Below are positions 27,366-36,466 of a stretch of 64,000 nucleotides of DNA, one piece after another. Positions within the stretch are counted from its first letter, which is position 1. Every line of letters starts with the position of its first letter. The position numbers were made by a program, and so were the translations under genes. The stretch is taken from the NCBI RefSeq assembly GCF_020524585.1, contig NZ_JAIVLK010000006.1, positions 248,001 to 312,000 of the forward strand, given 5' to 3'. Source of the DNA: Celeribacter naphthalenivorans (GTDB taxonomy: Bacteria > Pseudomonadota > Alphaproteobacteria > Rhodobacterales > Rhodobacteraceae). The notes under the pieces were generated by a model, which searched no databases, was not told where the DNA came from, and saw only the letters and a program-made list of their open reading frames with translations.

Positions 27366-28136
27366 TCAGGCCTCAGCGGACTCTTCTGCGACGGCTTCTT
27401 CAGCGATCGCTTCTTCGAAGGCACCGATGTCCACGCCGGCTGCGCCCATTTGAGCGGTCATGCCGTCAAGCGCCGCACGTGCGACGAGATCGGTGTAGAG
27501 CGAGATCGCGCGGGACGCGTCGTCGTTGCCCGGAATGATGTAGTCCACGCCCGCCGGGGAGCAGTTGGAGTCCACAACAGCCACAACCGGGATGCCCAGT
27601 TTCTTGGCTTCGAGGATGGCGAGGTCTTCTTTTTTCACGTCGATGACGAAGAGAAGATCCGGCACGCCGCCCATTTCACGGATGCCGCCCAAAGAAGCCT
27701 GAAGCTTCTGCTGGTCGCGTTCCATGTTCAGACGCTCTTTCTTGGTGAGGCCTTCTGCGCCGGAGGCGAGGGTCTCATCAATGGCGTTCAGACGCTGGAT
27801 CGACTGGGACACGGTTTTCCAGTTGGTCAGCGTGCCGCCGAGCCAACGGTGGTTCATGTAGTACTGCGCACATTTCTCAGCGGATTCAGCGATCGCGCCA
27901 GCAGCCTGACGTTTGGTGCCGACGAAGAGAATACGGCCGCCTTTGGCAGCAACGTCGCGCACGACCTGCAGAGCCTGGTCCAGCATCGGGACGGTCTGGG
28001 TCAGGTCGAAAATGTGGATGCCGTTGCGCTCACCGTAGATGAACTCCTGCATACGCGGGTTCCAACGCTGAGTTTGGTGGCCATAGTGGACGCCAGCTTC
28101 CAAGAGCTGACGAATGGAGAAATCGGGAAGCGCCAT
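27366..28136 (-). CDS. rpsB: 30S ribosomal protein S2
   Basis: Small-subunit protein at the head-body junction. 256 residues with the family marks [48 protein letters not shown] and [26 protein letters not shown]. The C-terminal tail is rich in Glu and Ala, as in other alphaproteobacteria. First gene of rpsB-tsf. Confidence 0.98.
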   Translation of the reverse strand: MALPDFSIRQLLEAGVHYGHQTQRWNPRMQEFIYGERNGIHIFDLTQTVPMLDQALQVVRDVAAKGGRILFVGTKRQAAGAIAESAEKCAQYYMNHRWLGGTLTNWKTVSQSIQRLNAIDETLASGAEGLTKKERLNMERDQQKLQASLGGIREMGGVPDLLFVIDVKKEDLAILEAKKLGIPVVAVVDSNCSPAGVDYIIPGNDDASRAISLYTDLVARAALDGMTAQMGAAGVDIGAFEEAIAEEAVAEESAEA

Positions 28137-28401
28137 TCGTGTTTCCTTTCCGGTTTAACGCCTGAGCGGAGGGTCTCAGGGCATATGCCCCAACCGGTGG
28201 ATCTTTCAGGGATGTCTCCCCCGAGGACCCGCCTCCGCCTGTGAAGTGTTCGCGCATATAGAGAGGAATGTGGGGCTTGGCAACCCCTGCGCCTTGATCA
28301 GGGTCGGCCTTGAGTATTTTTTACAGCAAAGGAGACGCAAAGCCCAGTCGACCCCGCATAGCATCTCTTGCCATTTGGTCAAAAACAGGCGCAATAGTCC
28401 T

Positions 28402-29298
28402 ATGGACAAATCACATGACATTCTTTGCATCGGCTCGGTGCTTTGGGACGTGATCGGCCGCACGGATCGTTCGATGCGTGTGGGCTCTGACGTACCGGGA
28501 CGCATCGTGCGGGTGCCGGGCGGTGTGGCGATGAACATCGCCATGGCTCTGGCGCGGTTCGGCATGGTGCCCGATCTCTTGACCGCCATCGGACGCGATC
28601 CGGCAGGCGCCGAGTTGATCGAGGCGGCCCGTGTGCGCGGCATTGGCACGGATCACGTCTATCTCTCTGAGGACCTGCCGACAGACATCTATATGGCTGT
28701 CGAAGGCGCCAACGGGTTGATCGCCGCCATCGCCGATGCGCACTCCTTGGAGCGCGCGGGCGATAAAATCCTGCGGCCTCTGGCCGATGGGCGTCTGGGC
28801 ACGGTCAACGCACCTTACGAGGGCCCGGTGGCGCTCGATGGCAATCTGACCACCCAGTTGTTGCGGGAGATTGCGCAGTCGCCCTTGTTTGCCAGAGCCG
28901 ATCTGCGCGTCGCGCCCGCCTCGCCGGGCAAGGCCGAGCGGTTGGTGCCGCTGTTGGATCACCCGCGGGCAACGCTTTATGTCAATCTCGAAGAGGCCGG
29001 GCTTTTGGCCCAGACCCAGTTCGAGACCTCGGCGGAGGCTGCGAAGGTTCTTGTCGAAGACCGTGGTGCGCATCGGGTCTTGGTCACCAATGGTGGCAAA
29101 GATGCCTCGATGGCCTGCAATGGAGAGGTCCTGACCCAAACCCCGCCCGAAGTTCTGGTCGCACGTGTGACCGGCGCGGGCGATACCTTCATGGCGGCGC
29201 ATATTGCCGCCGAAATGCGTGGCGCGAATGCCGCCGACGCTTTGACTGCGGCGCTAGAAGCGGCCGCTCACTATGTTTCCGGAGATACCCCCCTATGA
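28402..29298 (+). CDS. psuK: PfkB-family kinase, probable pseudouridine kinase
   Basis: A 298-residue ribokinase-family enzyme. The N-terminal CIGSVLWDVIGR and the GG-V-A-x-N motif GGVAMNIAMALARFG bind the sugar, and the C-terminal VTGAGDTFMAAHIAAE holds the catalytic Asp of the PfkB signature. It overlaps psuG by four bases, so the likely job is phosphorylation of pseudouridine to its 5'-phosphate for PsuG to cleave. The open frame extends far upstream to 28246, but only residues from MDKSHD onward look like protein. Confidence 0.88.
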   Translation: MDKSHDILCIGSVLWDVIGRTDRSMRVGSDVPGRIVRVPGGVAMNIAMALARFGMVPDLLTAIGRDPAGAELIEAARVRGIGTDHVYLSEDLPTDIYMAVEGANGLIAAIADAHSLERAGDKILRPLADGRLGTVNAPYEGPVALDGNLTTQLLREIAQSPLFARADLRVAPASPGKAERLVPLLDHPRATLYVNLEEAGLLAQTQFETSAEAAKVLVEDRGAHRVLVTNGGKDASMACNGEVLTQTPPEVLVARVTGAGDTFMAAHIAAEMRGANAADALTAALEAAAHYVSGDTPL

Positions 29299-30206
29299 CC
29301 CTGCCGATGATGTATGCCCCCGAAGTTGCCGACGCGCTGGAGGCGGGCCGTCCCGTCGTGGCGCTCGAGTCCACGATCATCACCCATGGCATGCCCTACC
29401 CGCAAAACGTCGAAACCGCCCAGACGGTCGAAGAAGACATCCGGGCCGCAGGCGCCGTTCCTGCGACCATCGCGGTGCTCGACGGTGTGCTCCATATCGG
29501 CCTGACCGAGACACAGCTCAAAGCGCTTGGTCAGGCGACGGGCGTGATGAAAGTGTCCCGCGCTGACCTTCCGGTCTGTATTGCGCGCGGCGCGACAGGT
29601 GCGACCACCGTGGCCGCCACTATGATTGCGGCTGAGATTGCCGGGATCAAAGTCTTTGCCACCGGCGGCATCGGCGGCGTGCATCGCGGTGCCGAAGAGA
29701 CCTTTGACATCTCCGCCGACCTTTTGGAGCTGGGCGAAACCGCCGTCACCGTTGTGGCTGCCGGGCCGAAAGCCATCCTCGACATTCCGAAGACGCTCGA
29801 AGTTCTGGAAACCCATGGCGTGCCGGTGATCGCCTATGGACAAGACGAGATCCCGGCGTTTTGGTCGCGGGCCTCTGGCCTGCCCGCGCCGTTGCGCATG
29901 GACAGCGCCGGTGAGATCGCGCGCGCCATGGAGATGCGCGCCGCGATGGGGCTTAAGGGCGGTCAACTGGTGGCCAACCCGATCCCCGAAGCGGATGAGA
30001 TTCCGCGCGAGGTGATCATGCCCTATGTCGAAACCGCCCTCAAAGAGGCCGAGGACAAGGGCATTGCCGCGAAAGAGGTCACGCCCTTCCTGTTGCAGCG
30101 CATGTTCGAGCTGACCGAGGGCAAATCTCTGGTCGCCAATATCGCATTGGTGCGCAACAACGCGCGGCTTGCGGCCCAAATAGCCTCTGAATTGACCGCC
30201 AAATAA
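29295..30206 (+). CDS. psuG: Pseudouridine-5'-phosphate glycosidase
   Basis: Cleaves pseudouridine 5'-phosphate to uracil and ribose 5-phosphate. 303 residues with the family's VALESTIITHGMPYP opening, the catalytic Lys segment GVMKVSRADLP, GATGATTVAATM and FATGGIGGVHRGAE. The ATGA overlap with the kinase gene marks a two-gene pathway for salvaging pseudouridine from RNA turnover. Confidence 0.95.
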   Translation: MTLPMMYAPEVADALEAGRPVVALESTIITHGMPYPQNVETAQTVEEDIRAAGAVPATIAVLDGVLHIGLTETQLKALGQATGVMKVSRADLPVCIARGATGATTVAATMIAAEIAGIKVFATGGIGGVHRGAEETFDISADLLELGETAVTVVAAGPKAILDIPKTLEVLETHGVPVIAYGQDEIPAFWSRASGLPAPLRMDSAGEIARAMEMRAAMGLKGGQLVANPIPEADEIPREVIMPYVETALKEAEDKGIAAKEVTPFLLQRMFELTEGKSLVANIALVRNNARLAAQIASELTAK

Positions 30207-30326
30207 CCGAAGAGACATGCAAATCGCGATTGAGAACGGAAAATCGACCAGCGGCTTATTGTGTCTTAACACATGCCCCCCTAAGTTCCCTCTCAATCGC
30301 GCCTCTTACACGGTCAGTCCCCTAGA

Positions 30327-31079
30327 ATGAACAACCCCTTCGAAGACGAAACCCACCCGCCCCAACCGCGCAAGCCGGGGCTTTTCGCGCATTTGCGTGC
30401 GGCGTTTCTCACGGGGCTTGTCGTGGTCGCGCCCATCGGGCTGACGGCCTATGTGATCTGGACCGTGATCGGCTGGGTCGATGGCTGGGTTTTGACCTTT
30501 GTGCCCTCGAGCTACCACCCGGATGCGCTGATCAACCGCTTCCTGGGCTACACCGAGCCGGGCGAGCAAATTCACATCAACCTGCGCGGCGCGGGTGTGG
30601 TGATTTTCCTGATCTTCACCGTGGTGGTCGGCTGGATCGCCAAGGGCCTCGTGGGCCGCTCGCTCATTCGCTGGGCGGAGAACCTTGTGGACCGCACGCC
30701 CGTGGTGCGGTCGATCTACAATGGCGTGAAACAGATCGCGGAAACCGTGTTTTCGCAATCCGGCACCTCTTTCGACAAGGCCTGTCTGATCGAATATCCC
30801 CGTCGCGGGATTTGGGCCATCGGGTTCGTGTCCACCAAAGCCAAGGGCGAAGTGGCGCGGCGCACGCCCGAGGATGAGAAATACCTGTCGGTCTTTGTGC
30901 CGACCACGCCGAACCCGACCTCGGGCTTTTTGCTGTTCTTCCCGGAGAGCGATGTGATCCTGCTCGACATGACGGTCGAGGATGCCGCGAAACTGGTGAT
31001 CTCTGCCGGACTGGTCTACCCGAACCCAAAGGACCCGACGCAGCCGCCGGCTGAGCAGCTCCCGGATACGCCCCAGTAA
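30327..31079 (+). CDS. DUF502 membrane protein
   Basis: A 250-residue inner-membrane protein with two N-terminal helices (about 25-50 and 80-110), then a soluble domain bearing the DUF502 marks TPVVRSIYNGVKQIAETVF, YPRRGIWAIGFVS, VFVPTTPNPTSGFLLFFPE and MTVEDAAKLVISAGLV. Function is unproven in bacteria. The tail is Pro/Gln-rich. It stands alone between psuG and the convergent patatin gene. Confidence 0.92.
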   Translation: MNNPFEDETHPPQPRKPGLFAHLRAAFLTGLVVVAPIGLTAYVIWTVIGWVDGWVLTFVPSSYHPDALINRFLGYTEPGEQIHINLRGAGVVIFLIFTVVVGWIAKGLVGRSLIRWAENLVDRTPVVRSIYNGVKQIAETVFSQSGTSFDKACLIEYPRRGIWAIGFVSTKAKGEVARRTPEDEKYLSVFVPTTPNPTSGFLLFFPESDVILLDMTVEDAAKLVISAGLVYPNPKDPTQPPAEQLPDTPQ

Positions 31080-31094
31080 GGTATCCGTAAGGTT

Positions 31095-32150
31095 TCAGGC
31101 GAACATCTCATGCAAATCGACGCTGGCGCGTTCGCCCAGATCGTCGAAATGCTCCGCCAGAAACGTATCGCAGGCCGCCCTGCCCGCCGCTTTCAACCGT
31201 GACAGGATCAGAGGCGATGGCACCAGTTTGGTGCGCGCCGACAGCTCCTGCATCAGCGTGTCATCGGCGATCATATGCACCAGAACATCCTTCATCGTGC
31301 CATGTGGCAGGCGTTCGGCGGCAATCAATTCGCGCACGAATTGCACCGCGCGCAGCTCGCGCAACAGCGAGGAATTAAACGAAATCTCGTTGATCCGGTT
31401 CTGAATCTCCTCGGGTGTTTTCGGCGTGCCGGGGCGCTCCAGAGGGTTGATGTTGACGATCACCACATCCGACGGAAAATCTTTTTCGAACAACGGAAAC
31501 AGCGCCGGGTTGCCGGTATAGCCGCCGTCCCAGTAAGGATCTGTCACGCCGGTCACCGGGTCAGTGATCTGCACCGCTTGGAACAGCTCTGGCAGACATG
31601 CAGAGGCAAGGATCACATCCGTGTTCACCTCATCGCCGGAAAACACCCGGATTTTTCCGGTACGCACATTGGTGGTGGAGATGAACAGCGCCGGGCCGTC
31701 TTCGGCGCCCAAAACACTGCAATTCAGCTCTTCGACCACATCGTTCAAAGGGTTCTGATAAAAGGCGCCGTAGACATAGGGGCTGGTCACCGTGGCAATG
31801 GAATCGAGAAAGGCAAAAGGCACGGTGTATTGCATCATCTTGGTGAAGAGCTCGGTCGTGGGACCGAATTGCGACATCCAGGCGTTGAGCCGCATGTCCG
31901 ACACCGCGCCCATCTGCGCCCAGACGCCGTCGAGCGCCGCCTTGGCGCCCGCACGCCCGCCCTGCACGAGGCCGGATTTCAATGCCGCGCCGTTCAAGGC
32001 CCCCGCCGAGGTGCCGGAAATCGCGGCGATTTCCACCTCCTCATGCTCCAGCATGCGATCCAACACGCCCCAGGTGAAGGCGCCATGCGCGCCTCCGCCC
32101 TGAAGCGCGAGGTTGATCTTTTTGACAGTTTTGGGCGCCTTCTTTGCCAT
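31095..32150 (-). CDS. Patatin-like phospholipase
   Basis: A 351-residue Ser-Asp lipid hydrolase. The oxyanion loop LALQGGGAHGAFTWGVL lies near residue 15, the nucleophile Ser in AISGTSAGALNG near residue 45, and the catalytic Asp in YWDGGYTGN near residue 205. It probably acts on phospholipid or on polyhydroxyalkanoate-associated lipid. It starts at the last base of the 3-hydroxybutyrate dehydrogenase gene, so the two are co-transcribed and may work together in PHB turnover (inference). Confidence 0.92.
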   Translation of the reverse strand: MAKKAPKTVKKINLALQGGGAHGAFTWGVLDRMLEHEEVEIAAISGTSAGALNGAALKSGLVQGGRAGAKAALDGVWAQMGAVSDMRLNAWMSQFGPTTELFTKMMQYTVPFAFLDSIATVTSPYVYGAFYQNPLNDVVEELNCSVLGAEDGPALFISTTNVRTGKIRVFSGDEVNTDVILASACLPELFQAVQITDPVTGVTDPYWDGGYTGNPALFPLFEKDFPSDVVIVNINPLERPGTPKTPEEIQNRINEISFNSSLLRELRAVQFVRELIAAERLPHGTMKDVLVHMIADDTLMQELSARTKLVPSPLILSRLKAAGRAACDTFLAEHFDDLGERASVDLHEMFA

Positions 32151-32923
32151 CAGAGCGCGGTCCAGCCGCCATCCACGGAGATCGTCGTGCCGGTGATCTG
32201 ATTGGCCGCCGAAGAGGCGAGGAAGACGCAGGTGCCGCCCAGTTCTTCGACCGTGGCGAATTGTTTCGACGGCTGACGGTCGAGCAGAACCTCGCGGATC
32301 ACCGTCTCGCGGTCCATGCCGTATTTCTCCATCGTATCCGGGATTTGCGCCTCCACCAGCGGGGTCAGAACATAGCCCGGACAGATCGCATTGCAGGTGA
32401 TCGGTTCCTCAGCGGTCTCAAGTGCGGTCACCTTGGTCAGCCCCACCACGCCATGTTTCGCGGCCACGTAAGCGGATTTATAGGGCGAGGCGGTCAGGCC
32501 ATGCGCGGAGGCGATGTTGATCACCCGGCCCCAGCCCGCCGCGCGCATCATCGGCAGAGCCGCCGCCGTGGTGTGAAAGGCGGAACTGAGGTTGATCGCG
32601 ATGATCGCATCCCATTTCGCCGCCGGAAATTCGTCGATCCCCGCGACGTGTTGAATGCCCGCATTGTTGACGAGAATATCGCAGGTCCCGGCCTTCTCAA
32701 TGAGTGCCCGACATTCGTCGCCCTTCGACATATCCGCCTTGATATAGCGCGCGGTGACGCCGAACTCTTTGCCGATCTCCTCGGCCAGCGCGTGATCCTC
32801 GTCGCGATCGGTGAAGGAATTGAGCACCACATGCGCGCCCGCTTTCGCCAATTCGCGCGCCACACCAAGCCCGATTCCCGAATTCGACCCGGTGATCACA
32901 GCGGTTTTACCTTGAACAGTCAT
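32150..32923 (-). CDS. 3-hydroxybutyrate dehydrogenase
   Basis: Short-chain dehydrogenase that interconverts 3-hydroxybutyrate and acetoacetate with NAD. 257 residues: VITGSNSGIGLGVARELAK binds the cofactor, LVNNAGIQHVAGI follows, and the catalytic Ser-Tyr-Lys set appears in INIASAHGL and SAYVAAKHG. CNAICPGYVLTPLVEAQIP and the C-terminal SVDGGWTAL are typical of BdhA. It belongs to PHB/ketone-body metabolism. Confidence 0.94.
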   Translation of the reverse strand: MTVQGKTAVITGSNSGIGLGVARELAKAGAHVVLNSFTDRDEDHALAEEIGKEFGVTARYIKADMSKGDECRALIEKAGTCDILVNNAGIQHVAGIDEFPAAKWDAIIAINLSSAFHTTAAALPMMRAAGWGRVINIASAHGLTASPYKSAYVAAKHGVVGLTKVTALETAEEPITCNAICPGYVLTPLVEAQIPDTMEKYGMDRETVIREVLLDRQPSKQFATVEELGGTCVFLASSAANQITGTTISVDGGWTAL

Positions 32924-33119
32924 TTATCTCTCCCATGTCTTTGCTCACGACTTTAGATGCTGCATCTGCAAATCAAAGGGGAGAATCGCCGTAACCGTAT
33001 GAGAATCGGTAAATTCGGCGACAGATTTGCGGGAAGATGCTGACGGATAAGATTTTTATCTGCCTGTTCAAAAGGCGCTTTTGACCAAGCCCGCTTGGAA
33101 ATACAGCCAATTTTGAACC

Positions 33120-33195
33120 AAAAAAAACGCCCGCACGAGGCGGGCGCTGAGTTATTGAGGCAGGTTTCATACAGGCAAGAAACCTATCGAGCAGT
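33120..33195 (-). ncRNA. Candidate small RNA, about 76 nt
   Basis: On the minus strand a promoter-like TTGGAG (33225-33230), a 17-base gap and TATAAA (33202-33207) precede a predicted start near 33195. The transcript would hold a perfect hairpin AGGTTTC/GAAACCT with a 10-base loop (33162-33185), a short linker, and a terminator CGCCCGC/GCGGGCG with a 5-base loop (33128-33146) and eight Ts (33120-33127). No protein-coding gene on this strand would need that terminator. I do not recognise the family. Confidence 0.65.
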
Positions 33196-33300
33196 GACTT
33201 CTTTATACGCGGTTCCACGCCGTACTCCAAGCTAAAAGTTTGAAAACACATTCGCGGCGGCATAGTTTGGTGCACAACGACAAAACGAGCGAAGGCACCC

Positions 33301-35118
33301 ATGGCACAGCAGTATCTTCATCTGGTCAAGACCGGCGCAGCCGCATTGACCCTGATCCCCATGCTCAGCACCACGGCGCTGGCGGAGCCCTCGCATGGGC
33401 TGGCCATGTATGGCGCCCCTGAGCTTCCCGCCGACTTCACCGCCCTGCCCTATGTCCGTGCCGACGCACCCAAGGGCGGCAAGATCGTCACCGGCGAAGG
33501 CGGCACATTTGATAGCCTCAATCCCTTTATCGACAAAGGCAATGTGCCCTGGCAGCTGCGCTACATGATGGCCGAAAGCCTGATGATTCAGGCCTATTCC
33601 GAACCTTTCTCGCTCTACTGTCTGCTCTGTGAGACGGTCGATACGGATGAAGATCGCACCTGGGTCGAGTTTACGCTCCGGCCCGAGGCGAAGTTCTCCG
33701 ACGGCACGCCGGTAACGGTCGAGGATGTGATGTGGTCTTTTGAGACGCTGGGCACCGTTGGCCATGACCGCTACGGCTTGCTCTGGAATCAGATCGACAG
33801 CGTCGAGCAGACCGGCGACAGATCCGTGAAATTCACCTTCAACACGGAAAACCGCGAATTGGCGCTTTTGGTCGCCACCCGTCCGATCCTGAAAAAGGCC
33901 TATTGGGACGACAAGGAGTTCACCAAATCCGGCATGGACCAGATCCCGGTGACCTCCGCGCCCTATGTGGTGACCAACGCCAATCCCGGCATGTTCATCG
34001 AGATGACCCGCAACCCGGACTATTGGGGCAAGGACCTGCCGGTGATGCAGGGTCAGGCAAATTTCAACACCATCCGGTTTGAGTTTTTCGCCGATCCCTC
34101 GCTGGTGATCGAGGCCTTCAAAGCCGGAGAGCTGAACGCGCACCGCGAATTCAATGTGCAGACCTGGCAGGATCAATACGACTTCCCCGCCGTGACCCGC
34201 GGCGATGTGATCAAATCAGAAATTCCGCACCAACGCCCCACCGGCATGACCGGATTTGCGATGAACACCCGCCTGCCGCAATTTGCCGATTGGCGCGTCC
34301 GGCAAGCGATGATCGAGGCCTTCAACTTTAACTATATCAACGAGGCCCAGACCGAGAACCAGCAGACCCGCATCACCTCTTACTTCTCCAACTCGCCTCT
34401 GGGCATGCGGCCGGGGCCTGCCGAGGGACGTGTCAAAGAGCTGTTGGAGCCCTATCAGGACGATCTTTTGCCGGGCGTGATGGAGGGCTACACCCTGCCC
34501 GAGACCTCGGGCCGCGAGATCGACCGGGGCGCGATGCGCCGCGCGCTTGGACTGATGGAAGAGGCGGGCTGGACCATCGACAATGGCCAGATGAAGAACG
34601 CCAATGGTGATCTCTTCACCTTTGAAATCTTGCTCATGGTGGGCGACGATGAAAACCAATCGATCATCGACACCTACACGCAGATGCTCAACCAGTTGGG
34701 TATTCAGCCGAAAATTTCCGTGGTTGATAAACCGCAATATATCCAGCGCACGGGCAACTTCGATTTCGGCATGACGCCGGTGCGCTACGGCACGTCGCTC
34801 AGCCCTGGCAACGAACAATATGCCTATTTCGGTCAGGCCGCCGCCGATCAATCCGGCTCGCGCAACATCGCGGGCGTCAAGGACCCGGTGGTGGACGCGA
34901 TGATCGCCAAGATGCTCGACGCCAGCGACCGCGAAGACAGCCTCGCCGCCACCCGCGCGCTCGACCGCCTCTTGACCGCAGGGCGCTACGCCATCCCGCT
35001 CTACGCCTGGAACGAAAGCTTCAACGCACATGTGAAGGAGTTGCACTATCCTGAGCCCTTGCCTTTGTACGGCGATTGGATCATGTGGCGGGAAATGACG
35101 TGGTACTGGGAAGAATAA
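33301..35118 (+). CDS. ABC transporter peptide-binding protein (SBP family 5, YejA-like)
   Basis: A 605-residue periplasmic solute-binding protein. The signal peptide ends near ALAEPSHG. The mature part shows ADAPKGGKIVTGEGGTFDSLNPF, LRPEAKFSDGTPVTVEDVMWSF (the family 5 signature) and a closing WREMTWYWEE typical of the YejA/oligopeptide branch. Permease and ATPase genes are not adjacent, so its partners lie elsewhere. The candidate small RNA lies in its 5' spacer on the other strand. Confidence 0.9.
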   Translation: MAQQYLHLVKTGAAALTLIPMLSTTALAEPSHGLAMYGAPELPADFTALPYVRADAPKGGKIVTGEGGTFDSLNPFIDKGNVPWQLRYMMAESLMIQAYSEPFSLYCLLCETVDTDEDRTWVEFTLRPEAKFSDGTPVTVEDVMWSFETLGTVGHDRYGLLWNQIDSVEQTGDRSVKFTFNTENRELALLVATRPILKKAYWDDKEFTKSGMDQIPVTSAPYVVTNANPGMFIEMTRNPDYWGKDLPVMQGQANFNTIRFEFFADPSLVIEAFKAGELNAHREFNVQTWQDQYDFPAVTRGDVIKSEIPHQRPTGMTGFAMNTRLPQFADWRVRQAMIEAFNFNYINEAQTENQQTRITSYFSNSPLGMRPGPAEGRVKELLEPYQDDLLPGVMEGYTLPETSGREIDRGAMRRALGLMEEAGWTIDNGQMKNANGDLFTFEILLMVGDDENQSIIDTYTQMLNQLGIQPKISVVDKPQYIQRTGNFDFGMTPVRYGTSLSPGNEQYAYFGQAAADQSGSRNIAGVKDPVVDAMIAKMLDASDREDSLAATRALDRLLTAGRYAIPLYAWNESFNAHVKELHYPEPLPLYGDWIMWREMTWYWEE

Positions 35119-35162
35119 TCCTTCAGGCCCGAAGAAAATAACCCTTTAGAGACATGGGAAGA

Positions 35163-35297
35163 ATGAACATGAAAAAAGCAGCAGTCGCCCTCCTCCTCAC
35201 CCTCACGCTCACCTCCACGTTGACCGCCTGCGGCACCGTCGCAGGTGTCGGCGAAGACATCACAGGCGCCTCGCGCACGGTTCAGGGCTGGTTCTGA
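35163..35297 (+). CDS. Entericidin-type small lipoprotein
   Basis: A 44-residue peptide, too short for most gene finders. The Lys-start signal peptide MNMKKAAVALLL leads to a lipobox LTAC at residues 20-23. After the Cys comes GTVAGVGEDITGASRTVQGWF, which matches the EcnA/EcnB pattern (GTxAGxGxDI). GGGAAGA lies just before the ATG. It is probably a lipid-anchored envelope peptide; in enterics the family is linked to stress-induced lysis antidote/toxin pairs. A second mini-lipoprotein follows after three bases. Confidence 0.75.
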   Translation: MNMKKAAVALLLTLTLTSTLTACGTVAGVGEDITGASRTVQGWF

Positions 35298-35300
35298 TCG

Positions 35301-35423
35301 GTGATTTTACGTTGGACTGTCACGGTTCTGGTGATCGCCAGCCTCTCCGGCTGTGCGGTCGCCCGCGTCGGCGCCAAAGCCACGAAAGCGACGGTCAAGA
35401 CAACTGCCCGCGTGATCAGCTGA
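35301..35423 (+). CDS. Small lipoprotein, 40 aa
   Basis: A GTG-started 40-residue reading frame just after the entericidin gene. MILRWTVTVLVIASLSGC is a signal peptide with lipobox LSGC at residues 15-18, and the mature part AVARVGAKATKATVKTTARVIS is basic. It has no strong ribosome site and may rely on coupling to the preceding gene. It overlaps the convergent XRE-cupin gene by eight bases. Function unknown. Confidence 0.55.
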   Translation: MILRWTVTVLVIASLSGCAVARVGAKATKATVKTTARVIS

Positions 35424-36045
35424 GCGATGTCACCCAGAGGATCGTCGCATCTTCCGGGCTGACCGAAATCACATTGTGCCCCATCGAGGCGTCGTAATAG
35501 GCGCTGTCGCCGCGGCGCATTTCGACCGGCTCATAGAACTCAGTGATCAGCTTGATGACGCCCGTCAGCACGTAGAGGAATTCCTCGCCGTCGTGGCGCA
35601 CCCAGCCGTCGAATTCCTCGAAACTGCGTGCGCGAATGGTGGCGCGATAGGGCAGCATGGACTTCTTGGTCAGCGCGCCTGCCAGCATTTCGTGCTCATA
35701 AGTCGCCGTCGGATGGGCGGCACCCTCGCCCGATTTCGTCACCGCCATCCGGCCCGAAATCTGCGCCTTCTGCGGCGGGGTGAAAAGCTGCGGCACGGAA
35801 ATCTCCAGCCCCACGGCGAGCTTTTTGAGCGCGTCATAAGTGGGGGACATCTGGCCGTTTTCGATCTTCGACAGCGTAGATCGCGCGAGACCCGCCTGCG
35901 TTGCCGCCTGCTCTAAAGTCCAGCCACGCGCTTTGCGCAGATCGCGCACCCGCAATCCCAAATCCAAAGGCCGCGCCTCATCGGGGGCGCCTTCGACGCC
36001 CTCGCGGGCCAAACGGATGAGGCTGGGTGTATGATCGTCTTGCAT
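35416..36045 (-). CDS. XRE-family regulator with cupin domain
   Basis: A 209-residue regulator with HTH at about 28-85 (LGLRVRDLRKARGWTLEQAA, LARSTLSKIENGQMSPTYDAL) and a C-terminal cupin at about 125-205 (HDGEEFLYVLTGVIKLITEFYEPVEMRRGDSAYYDASMGHNV). The same design as the PuuR-like protein at 19069-19650, but only distantly similar. Its targets are not evident from its neighbours. Confidence 0.88.
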   Translation of the reverse strand: MQDDHTPSLIRLAREGVEGAPDEARPLDLGLRVRDLRKARGWTLEQAATQAGLARSTLSKIENGQMSPTYDALKKLAVGLEISVPQLFTPPQKAQISGRMAVTKSGEGAAHPTATYEHEMLAGALTKKSMLPYRATIRARSFEEFDGWVRHDGEEFLYVLTGVIKLITEFYEPVEMRRGDSAYYDASMGHNVISVSPEDATILWVTSLS

Positions 36046-36091
36046 GGCGGTCTTTTAGCGCGCCAAAGAGAAAAAGGAAAAGGCAAAAGAA

Positions 36092-36126
36092 AGCCCCCGG
36101 ATGCTGTTACCGCATCTTCGGGGGCT
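36092..36126 (-). terminator. Strong hairpin, probable terminator
   Basis: Outer stem AGCCCCCG/CGGGGGCT and inner stem GATGC/GCATC, followed on the minus strand by TTTCTTTT. It would end the small leftward gene at 36236-36466. Confidence 0.6.
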
Positions 36127-36235
36127 CTTTAAACGCCCCACTCAAACCTTCATGGGCCATGAGATGAGACGCTTTGGGCAGGGTCAGTTGGGGGGACTGC
36201 TCGTGAGGTTTTTTACCTGCCCTAATCTGAAAGGA

Positions 36236-36466
36236 TCACTCGAGATCCGGCAGGGGGGCGATGAGGAACTCGACATCCGTCAAACCGCCCGTCACCTGAT
36301 GCGCGACCAGCGTATCAAGAGCGCCAGCGGCAATCGCAACCGCGGCGATAAAGCCCAGCACCAGCGTGGCCACCGGCACCTGAAATCGACGATGTTTCGC
36401 GGAGAGCGTCGCCTGAAGCGAACGGCCCTGGAATGTGGTGAAGTGATTGGTGTCCTGCGCTGCCAT
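36236..36466 (-). CDS. Small membrane protein, 76 aa
   Basis: I do not recognise it. One clear transmembrane segment spans about residues 30-55 (VPVATLVLGFIAAVAIAAGAL), with a hydrophilic N terminus. AGGG seven bases before the ATG and a hairpin terminator downstream support expression. It is divergent from the DsbA-family gene, with TTGCAA-containing palindromes between them. Confidence 0.5.
   Translation of the reverse strand: MAAQDTNHFTTFQGRSLQATLSAKHRRFQVPVATLVLGFIAAVAIAAGALDTLVAHQVTGGLTDVEFLIAPLPDLE

Noticed and set aside
26715-28244. 509-residue frame opposite tsf and rpsB
   Set aside because: Antisense to two certain genes. The composition shows it is a shadow.
32973-33302. 109-residue leftward frame before the peptide-binding gene
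   Set aside because: It reads through the small-RNA hairpins and terminator. No ribosome site or protein-like start.
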